Shown here one piece after another: positions 55,853 to 64,000 of a stretch of 64,000 nt of DNA. The stretch comes from Helianthus annuus. Lineage: Eukaryota; Streptophyta; Magnoliopsida; Asterales; Asteraceae. Every line of letters starts with the position of its first letter. The first letter of the stretch is position 1. The stretch is from assembly GCF_002127325.2 (NCBI RefSeq), contig NC_035441.2:148318003-148382002 (forward strand), given 5' to 3'. The position numbers and the translations under genes were made by a program. A model generated the notes under the pieces. The model was not told the DNA's origin. It ran no database searches and saw only the letters and a list, made by a program, of their open reading frames with translations.

Positions 55853-56350
55853 GTTGTAAATGCGTTTAGTTAAGCCCAAGCTTATCTAAGCTTAAGCTCA
55901 ATTTGTTTAGAGTTGTATTCCTAAAGTTTGAGTTCAGTTGGTTAGTAGTTTTTTAAGCTCGAACTTGATTAATTTATTATTTAATAATTATCTAGTTATC
56001 TTACTTATATACGTCTATAATTATTTTGTATATCTTTATTATTACATTACAAAATTTATATATAACATTATATATACTATTTACTTATTTTCACCATAAT
56101 ATAATACCTATTATTATGCGTATATATATTTGATTGTTGTATAAAAATTATATATAACATAGTATATGCTATTTACTTATTTTCACCGTAATATAATACA
56201 TATTCTTATGTAAATATATAATTGTTTTATAAAAGTTATATAAATAGTAGGTTGGTTTCGTCTCGTAAGACTAGTCGAGTTCGATAAGTAAAATGTGAGT
56301 TCAAGCTTGTTTATTAAACGAGCGCTAACAAGCCTCAAGCTTAGTAGACA
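55853..56350. other. Diverged AGCTTGAGCTC-type repeat fragments
   Basis: AAGCCCAAGCTTATC, AAGCTTAAGCTC and, at 56280-56345, GAGTTCAAGCTTG and GCCTCAAGCTTAG resemble the subterminal sequence of the hAT-type element at 17.6-20.1 kb. A direct duplication of about 105 bp (56047-56250, TATTTACTTATTTTCACC in both units) is included. Confidence 0.45.
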
Positions 56351-56436
56351 AGCCGATTACATAAATTATACGAACAACTAAACTCATTTAAGTATAGTTG
56401 TACTCAATTAGCAAATGCCTCGAACTTAAATGGAAA

Positions 56437-56975
56437 GACAAATTGGATTTAGATAATCTCAACTTTCTCAATTTGGCCGATAATAATCCAAACTCAGTTG
56501 TTTGCCGATAATAATCTGAACTGGTCCACTTTTGGCTAATAATAGTCCGCCGTTAAAAATAGCTTAATGGAGTTAAGTTTTTTTTTTTCGAATTACAAAC
56601 CGATATTTTATGGATTTTGATCCGAACGAGGATACGAGTCGATTTATGTAAAACTTATTTCGAAACGGTGCTTCAAACGGTTTGATCTTTGTTAAATGGA
56701 AGTTTAAACACCCAAATTGAAGCACCATTTTTGTCGTTTGAGGCAGTATTTCGAGGTAAATTTTACATCAATCAACTCGTATCCTCGTTCTAATCAAAAG
56801 CCCTAAAATATCGGTTTGTAACTCGGAAAAAAACTTAACTCTGTTAAGTTATATTTAATATAGACTATTATCGGTCAAAAATGGAACAGTTCAGATTATT
56901 ATCGGCAAATAACTGAGTTAAAATTATTATCGATAAAATTAAAAAAAAGTTAAGATTATTTAAATTTAATTTGCC
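56437..56975. mobile_element. Mutator-type long-TIR MITE, 539 bp
   Basis: The whole element is an imperfect inverted repeat with arms of about 250 bp, meeting near 56706. Ends are GACAAATTGGATTTA and the complement of GGCAAATTAAATTTA. A perfect 9-bp TSD AAATGGAAA lies at 56428-56436 and 56976-56984. Long TIRs and a 9-bp TSD are the Mutator pattern. It has no coding capacity, and transcription would give a long hairpin. Confidence 0.85.
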
Positions 56976-56984
56976 AAATGGAAA

Positions 56985-58660
56985 TTTTGTAACACTTGTC
57001 ACATTGGATATTTTGAATTGCGTGGTATGTAGGACCACTTGGACCTTGATGAGTGTGCCATCATCATCCTACCCTAAAACAGTTAAACGGGCATCACTTT
57101 TGCTAATGGGCCAATTACGCAACGGGCTGGTCCACATGTGAAATGGGGGTTGCTCATCCTGACACATGTCATGTGACAGTGGGGTTTTCTTAAAGCATTC
57201 CCTAAATACTTTCAAAAAATCCAACACCTTTTTTTTTAGTTTTTTTCTTCAGGTTCATGCACCCAAACCCGATCACCATTTTCCAATCATTTAATTCCTT
57301 TTTAAAGTACATTGACACTTTTGTTGATTCGATCATAATCAGATAAGGGGGGAATATAACATCATAGAAAAATGTTTATTTAAAAAAGATATTATTATTT
57401 TCCCTCTAAGATTAACTACTGTTTAATAAAATAACTAAATATGTTTTTTAAGTATATTGAATAAATATATTTATATTAATTACCTTGATTAAGTATATAG
57501 TATTACACAAATAAAAAATTTTCAGTAGTGTGTGTCTGTATATACATCGTTCTTACTGAAATAATTAGTTACTCTTCTGCTAGAGTTGTATGAATATGTA
57601 ATTTATATATATATTTTAAGCATATTGCATATTAGTTTAAAAAGTATAATTAATATCGTGTGAGGATGAAGTACTAATTTAAAAACAGAATAACAAATGC
57701 TATGAATTTATTTTGAAAATAGATATGAACTAAAATAAACAAACATTACCCGTAATAACATCAAACATATTTCTATGATGATGTCAGCAGATATAAGGTA
57801 CACATGTGTCATAATTTTGAGATAATACACGTATTATTTCTTGATAAAACCAATTATACTAAGTTAATTTTAAATTAGTCATATAGCCATTTTCTTAAAA
57901 CTATCAATACACCTATTGTTACATTTATTTCAAAGCAATTCTCCTGTTATTATTATATAAATCATTTTCACTATTATCTTGTGTACATTAACCCTGACTT
58001 TATTAAAAAGTTGTTTATTTCAGTATATGTTTTATCTGTTTGTTTTTCACCACTTGAAGCATAAAATAGAGTATAGGTGGCTATTGTGTATATTCTTCAG
58101 TACAGGCATGTTTCTAATACGGTAAAACGGAAAATTTCTTTATTCCTGTCGTCAATGAGACTTGGAACCAAGACCTTCCTCTCCCAAGTTGTTGATTGAC
58201 CGCTACCTATGAGCATCATATGAAGATATGATGAAACAAAATAGTTGGATCAATGAGCTCACTGTTGATTGACCCCTACCTATGAGCATTATTAATGAAA
58301 ATCCTTACTCCTTTACACGTGTCAACGTGGCTATTGTTGATGTAAAATACGTGCCAGTAATTTTGTTGTAATTATATTTTATTATTTTGTAATATGTATG
58401 CTTCCTGACGCATGTAATGGAAAATAACTAGTTATGAACAACACAATTGTCATGTTCTTTTTTTAGCTGACTAAACAATATGGATCATCTAAAATATAAA
58501 CAAGAGTTAATTACACATATGTTCCACGTGATTTGGAAAAATAACGCATTTGAGATCTAAGAGTTTAAAGTTGCATGTTCAGGTTTTGTGATTTCAGTTT
58601 TTGCAAGTGACACTATTTTAACCAAATAGACCACCTTTTAGGGGGGGGGGGGGGTTATAA
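56985..58660. other. AT-rich intergenic DNA
   Basis: No gene. A direct duplication of TTGATTGACC.CTACCTATGA lies at 58192-58287, and a G14 run is near 58640. Confidence 0.4.
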
Positions 58661-58661
58661 C

Positions 58662-59357
58662 TTGCTTTTATTAGTTTTTTTTGGTTAAATTTGAGTAAAT
58701 TGTATATCGGAAACCTCACTCACATCTCCTTGTGTTTTTCAGTAGTCTCATCTTTGGCAAGTCTTTTCCAATGATTTCACATCCAAAATCACCAATGTTT
58801 TCACCCGAAAATTGCCACCCATCTAAAGTGCTGCGGTGGTATGTGGTAGTGTAGATGGTTGTGACACCGACGGACATGGTGCCAACGGTTGGGGGTGGTG
58901 GCACTGGTCATAAACGATCTCTGTGGTATTTGTATTTTTTTTATTGTTGTAAAATTTACTAGGCGCTCCCTAGTCGGAGTTAAGAGTACTCGGGCCTCGA
59001 CAGCCTAACTTGCTTTTATTAGTTTTTTTTTGGTTAAATTTGGGTAAATTGTATATCGGAAACCTCACTCACATCTCCTTGTGTTTTTCAGTAGTCTCAT
59101 CTTTGGCAAGTCTTTTCCAATGATTTCACATCCAAAATCATCAATGTTTTCACCCGAAAATTGCCACCCATCTAAAGTGCTGCGGTGGTATGTGGTAGTG
59201 TAGATGGTTGTGACACCGACGGACATGGTGCCAACGGTTGGGGGTGGTGGCACTGGTCATAAACGATCTCTATGGTATTTGTATTTTTTTTTATTGTTGT
59301 AAAATTCGCTAAACGCTCTCTAGTCGGAGTTAAGAGTACTCGGGCCTCGACAGCCTA
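58662..59357 (+). repeat. Tandem duplication, two units of about 348 bp
   Basis: The units (start CTTGCTTTTATTAG at 58662 and 59010) differ at only a few positions, so the duplication is recent. The minus-strand 62-codon frames (58716-58904 and 59065-59253) are shadows that recur because of the duplication. The junction lies within a MITE-like sequence that is complete only in the second unit. Confidence 0.9.
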
Positions 59358-59411
59358 CCTTGTAGTGATTACTCGAGGAGTACTCCGCTTCTGAGACCTT
59401 GTTTTACAACA
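59294..59411. mobile_element. Possible small MITE, ends TTGTTGTAAAA
   Basis: TTGTTGTAAAATTCGC on the left and its complement CTTGTTTTACAACAA on the right enclose CTAGTCGGAGTTAAGAG and ACTACTCGAGG-like sequence. The first tandem unit carries only its left half. No TSD resolved. Confidence 0.45.
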
Positions 59412-60003
59412 ATGATTTTTATTAAGTTTTGCTAAATGACGTAAACAGTCTCTATGGTTTCATATTTCTTTTGTTTCTTAAGTTAAAGTGTATTTTTGTC
59501 TTTTATATTGTTTTTCTTAGAACCATAAAGATGTTATTTAGGCTTACAACATTGATTTTTTTTCTGAACGGTTGAATTTCATTATCAAAGAATTATCTAA
59601 GAATAATCTATGTCATTAACTCTATACCTAATCACATAAAAATGTTACAAGCATGATTGGGAAATAAGTTGGCAATCACAATGTATACATATATCAAATT
59701 TACAAGTTTGAATCTTGACATCTTATAACATTAAGGTTCATTTTCGTCTTAACGGTTGAAGAAATTTATCAAGAGTAAATTATATTTTATCTCCTTTAAA
59801 TTTCAACCAAATTTCATACATTGTTTTTCAACTAACAAAATTATAGAGAATGTCATTTATGTCATCGTTTTTCACAGGGCGGTATCTTTATGCCTTAATC
59901 CAGTTAAACGTTTTTGATAACTCTAGACACGTGACATCTATGTGAGGGTAATATAGTCTTTTCCATTTAACTAAAAGAGTAAAGTGCATTTTATGTCCTT
60001 TAA

Positions 60004-60354
60004 GACCATGTGTAGCACAAGGGGCATTATCCGACACGTGGCAGTCCAGTCAGCATGAGGCGTTATTGCAAAAGTGGCGTAGTGGGAATAATACCTAATA
60101 ATGCCCCTTCCAATCATTAAAAAGGATTAAAAAAAAGAATCTTACACTTGGAATCTTGGAATGCCCCCATTGGCCAGTCAAACTCCTCATACTCATCCAA
60201 TTTGTATGTTGAGCGTTTTTAATAAAACGCCGAGAACAATTTTTTTCAAAAAATTTTAAAAATAACGCCCCATGTAATGGGGGTGGCGGCGTTTTGGGGC
60301 GTTTTTTTTTTTTTTGCATTTTGTTTTTTAAATCACGCCCCACTACGGGTGGTC
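60004..60354. mobile_element. Harbinger/Tourist-type MITE, 351 bp
   Basis: Termini GACCATGTGTAG and the complement of GACCACCCGTAG; flanked by TAA (60001-60003 and 60355-60357). Internal GGGGCGTT / AACGCCCC words are in inverted orientation. Confidence 0.8.
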
Positions 60355-60489
60355 TAAGTTTCACATAAATTTCAGGCGTTGTCCTACATGTGAAGGAAAT
60401 CAAAAATTTCATTCGAATTTTCGATCAGTTAACGTCGTCGCATTTGCCACCCCGGCACCATCCATCATACCGGACCTCCCGGTCACCGT

Positions 60490-60860
60490 GACCTGACACG
60501 CAGCGTTTCGACCCACACCATGTCCACCCACACCGTTTCAACACGCACCGTTTCGACCCGTACCGCTTCGAACAATACCATTTCGACCCAAACAGTTTCC
60601 ACTCGTAGCGTATTTACCCGATCCGTTTTGATCCACACCGTTTCGACCCATACAGTTATGACCCGAACCATTTCGAACCACACCGTTAAGACCCGAACCG
60701 TTTCGACCCGTGTCAAACTTGAACCGATTCCACCCGCACCGTTTCCACCCGTGTCATTTGAAGCCTCACAGTTTCGGCCCGTGCCTTTTCGAACGGTATC
60801 GTTTCGACTCATATTTTTTCGATCTGAACCGTTTCGACTCGTACCGTTTTGATCTGTGCC
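60490..60860 (+). repeat. 15-bp minisatellite (ACCGTTTCGACCC)n
   Basis: About 24 diverged 15-base units. Because the unit is a multiple of three and stop-free, long open frames appear on both strands (TVSTR-type pentapeptides on plus, VETVR/W-type on minus); these are not taken as genes. Confidence 0.9.
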
Positions 60861-60863
60861 GTT

Positions 60864-60912
60864 TAGAAAAACACCAAATTTAGAAAAACACCAAATTTAG
60901 AAAAACACCATA
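60864..60912 (+). repeat. Short tandem repeat, unit 20 bp, about 2.5 copies
   Basis: TTTAGAAAAACACCAAA repeated. Confidence 0.85.
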
Positions 60913-61272
60913 AACCCAGGTGAAAACGCTATAAAAAACAGTTTATTTTTTTCCCGAAAAGTATATCAATAGTATACGCGTTGGAAAGATAAAAAAACGT
61001 TGGATTTTATGGTGTAATTTTTTTTAAATAATCATGTATAAAAATGCTTGATGGGCGTTTAAATACGATGGGGGAAATAACATGTGATTAGCATGTTCAC
61101 ATTTGTTTGGATCTTCCCAATTTACCCCTCCTGGTGGTAGTAAGGTTCCTAATATTTACAAAAACGTTACCGTATTAATCTCAGCCACAAATCACAAAGA
61201 TCTTGTGGCTGAAAATCGTTCTCACCGTTTTCACACTTTTAGCCGTTTTCTTCTAAACCCATATATACATAC

Positions 61273-61315
<43 letters not shown>

Positions 61316-61317
<2 letters not shown>

Positions 61318-61538
61318 CCAATTAACGTACAATACGGCTTAACGTACATCACGTACGACGGATAATTACGCACGTTCATTTGAAAATCACGCACGTTATA
61401 AACTAAAAACCCAAATCACGCATGTTGGAAAACATTAATCACGCATGATGAAAACATTAATCACGCACGTTATACACATAATTACGCACGTTGTCGTACG
61501 TGATGTACGTTAAGCCGTATTGTATTTTACACTTTTCC
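61316..61538. mobile_element. MITE in a TA microsatellite with internal AATYACGCACGTT words
   Basis: A perfect 32-bp inverted repeat is seen (61328-61359 and 61493-61524; TACAATACGGCTTAACGTAC at the outer end). TA repeats flank it on both sides, so a TA target duplication cannot be distinguished. Between the arms about seven AATYACGCAYGTT words occur every 18-30 bases. Confidence 0.75.
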
Positions 61539-61539
61539 T

Positions 61540-62434
61540 ATATATATATATATATAGTTAGAGGATCATTACTTAACACTATTTATTGCGAGAACAAAAA
61601 GAACAACTCTAAATCACTAAATTTTGAGATTTAAGGTTCATATTTTTTTGAATTTTATGTTTCTTACATTCATAATTTTTTATAATATTAACAAACATAT
61701 GTATCATCACGGATTTTTGAAAGGGTTATAAGTATGGAGGAGAAGATTTCCTTGTTCTCTTTCAAAGGATTTCTGGCCACGCTTGAGTTGGATCAGTTTT
61801 TGTAATTCCGTTTTTAGTTAACTAAATACCAATGGTGAAGATATTATATAAATATATACAACATCAAAATATCAACTTTCGACATTTACATTTAGAAAAA
61901 ACACTTGATTTCAGATGGCAACCTTACTTCACTGTAAACTTGTATAATTAACAAAACTTAAGATAGAGCATGAATTCTCCCTGAAGTAAAAAAAAAAAAG
62001 CTTATGAAATTTACAACTAAAGCTATTTGGAATGCAATTATATGATTTTGCAGAGGGTGAGCATGAACATTTCGTTTTTATAGATTTATGATTTTGGTTT
62101 AGTCATGAACACTCTTAGGTAACTTAATCAAATCCCAAACGTTATAAGAACACACAAAGTCAGTTTCACTATAAAACTGTTATATTCCATTCAAATGATT
62201 GATTTACACTAATGGCTTAATTTGAAGAGATAGGATCAGTAAACATTTCCAAAATCCATTTCAACTTCAATTAGGGAGGTTATGTAATCATCAAAGTTAG
62301 TAGGCTTTTAAACCTAGATGACCTCCTGAGTTGATTATTGGGTTCATTAGAAGTTTCAATTTTATGGATTAGCTCTTGGTTAGGTTGCTATCATTTTCAT
62401 TCTAAGTTTGTAAGAGTTGGTGCAGTATAGTGTA
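61540..62434. other. AT-rich intergenic DNA
   Basis: No gene or repeat boundary supported. Confidence 0.4.
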
Positions 62435-62860
62435 CAAGAGGTGTAATCGGAGTTAAATTCGGAGTGAATTTAATGACACTCTTCCCCCCGCCTCTTGTAT
62501 TCCTTGCAAGTCATAATAAGGACTTTGACTGCTCCCACTAACCTTAGAAATCTTTAGGAACTCAGCATGCTTAGGGTCAATACTTAACGACCAACAAATT
62601 CTAATAGAGAAAACATGAGTCGTTGTAGTTTCTCTTGTTGAGGATTATGTTAGTTTAGGTAAGAAATCTAAGTGCGCCCACAATTAAGCAACAATGAAAC
62701 TTTTGTAAGAGTAGCATTAGATTTAAGGAGATAAGGTTTGATTGAACAGTGTCGTGATGGAACGATGTCTTGTACAAGAGGTGTGAATTTAATGACACTC
62801 TTCCCCACCTCTTGCAACTATTGCAAGTTATTATTAAGACACTTAATGCTCCCACTGATC
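62435..62860 (+). repeat. Two copies of an AAGAGGTG...CACCTCTTG hairpin-containing segment
   Basis: At 62438-62540 and 62768-62860 the order is the same: GTACAAGAGGTGT, GAATTTAATGACACTCTTCC, a C-rich CCTCTTG, a TTGCAAGT.AT stretch, then TGCTCCCACT. AAGAGGTG and CACCTCTT within each copy are complementary. Confidence 0.75.
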
Positions 62861-64000
62861 TTTAATATCTCTAGAATGCTACAAGAGAAGTTTCAATGAG
62901 CTACGTGACGTGGGAACCTATCACATATATGTTAGACTTTATTTGATTTCTTTAATGTCCAGATATCATAAGAAACTTTAAGGACATATTTAATAGAAAT
63001 CTGATTAACTACATATATGAATAGAGTTCTTCTAAGACCGTAGGCCATATGCGACAAAGTTTAGATACAAGTTGATAGTCTTTCAAATGATAAATGAATT
63101 ATGTCTGAATATTCCATTTGGAATAAGTTCCACGAATGTCAATGAATGACTTATGATGGACCCATACTTATTCCTTAAGCCAAATAATATTTAGGGCTGT
63201 AACGTCATGATTTAAAATCACTTAAAATGAGATTAGATGAATAATCATCCTCATTAACCACGTCATGATTTCTCATGAATTTTGGTTCTAATGGATGAAA
63301 TTTATAAGTCTCATTTTCCTTTTGTCAAATTCTCGTTAGCATGATGACAAAGGTTGTGAAAAATAAGGTATCATCTAGTTTCATCTTGGTAATGTTTCTA
63401 TCCAGATATTTAGAACAAATAAGAGGAGAGTTTAAGATAAGTGTGACTTTATGTTGACTATGCAAACCTCACAACCTTCATAACATTGCTTAATTATGAT
63501 ACTGTATTCTGATTAATCTCCAGAATATATAAGGTATCGAAAAGCGTTGTTGGAAGACTGTTCATTATGGTTCTTATAGTCTTAACATTTAATTTTGTCA
63601 CTAACTCTCATGTTAGTTATTTGTCGAGTTCTGGTAAGGAAACGTATGGAACTAGAGTCAACTAATCATGTGTTAATTGGAATATTAAAATTATCAGACT
63701 TAAATATCATTAGTAAGTTTCTATCTAATTAATTTATCCAACTGTTCTTTAGAATAATGGATAGTCTCGTTGCTTATGCCTAATCTAATGACATAATTAT
63801 GCAGTGAGATTTTCCCTTGAAGAACCTTAACGTTGGGATTAGCACTTGTAATTTGTCTATGGACTTTAGAACAATCCTCTCTTAAGGTTTTAGTGGTTGT
63901 AAGGTGAATAACATCTTATTTTCCAGTTTCAAACATTTATTTCTATGTACATATGTTGCTTATCAACACACTCGTTATACTTTGGTACTTTTGAGTGTTA
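62861..64000. other. AT-rich DNA, no recognisable feature
   Basis: No open frame longer than about 60 codons, no recognised element. It may be an intron or the leader of a long element that continues past the window. Confidence 0.35.

Noticed and set aside
58716..59253. Pair of identical 62-codon minus-strand frames
   Set aside because: They occur twice only because the DNA is tandemly duplicated; no family resemblance.
60483..60852. Pentapeptide-repeat proteins on both strands
   Set aside because: The 15-bp minisatellite produces them on both strands; no start context or homology.

Overview
This window is repeat-dense nuclear DNA of a flowering plant. The evidence is GT-AG introns, plant-type genes (an H2A.X histone with an SQEF-type tail, a CSU2/HCA59-like gene, a PARP2-like gene), plant LTR retrotransposons primed by initiator tRNA-Met, and many MITEs and SINEs. 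The style of the Harbinger ORF1, the Copia gag and the LTRs suggests an Asteraceae genome; that is recognition, not a search result. Almost no intact host gene is visible. The only good candidate is the 5' end of an unidentified minus-strand gene at the left edge (47-231).

Layout. 0-6.8 kb: gene start, then a PIF/Harbinger element (1807-5971, TSD TAA) whose Myb/SANT-like ORF1 is split by a solo LTR (2747-4972, TSD TATCG), then a hAT-type element and a foldback. 6.8-15.2 kb: retrotransposon debris, a 0.5-kb dispersed duplication, a decayed putative gypsy-type transposase gene, hAT MITEs and two SINEs of one family. 15.2-16.8 kb: a small complete-ended LTR element (TRIM-like) carrying an almost full-length H2A.X copy. 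17.4-20.5 kb: a PARP2-like pseudogene split by a hAT element that is itself split by a solo LTR of the same family as the one at 2.7 kb. 22.6-26.0 kb: a Copia integrase fragment and a Gypsy remnant with a SINE in one LTR. 27.3-28.8 kb: a CSU2-like pseudogene. 33.5-40.7 kb: a complete-ended gag-only LTR retrotransposon (TSD GTCGG). 41.9-43.2 kb: a second gypsy-type transposase pseudogene. 43.5-54.0 kb: large LTR-type insertions, including a three-level nest (solo LTR in hAT in solo LTR), and a second, inverted fragment of the CSU2-like gene. 54-64 kb: MITEs of Harbinger, hAT and Mutator type, tandem duplications and AT-rich DNA.

Boundaries were placed mainly by matching termini and target-site duplications read directly from the sequence. 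The most unusual observations are: (1) the H2A.X copy inside an LTR element whose two LTRs look identical; (2) short palindromic words repeated within most LTRs, with two members of one LTR family carrying different words at the same relative position; (3) a gag-only retrotransposon with about twenty copies of such a word in its LTR and leader; (4) duplicated fragments of the CSU2-like gene.
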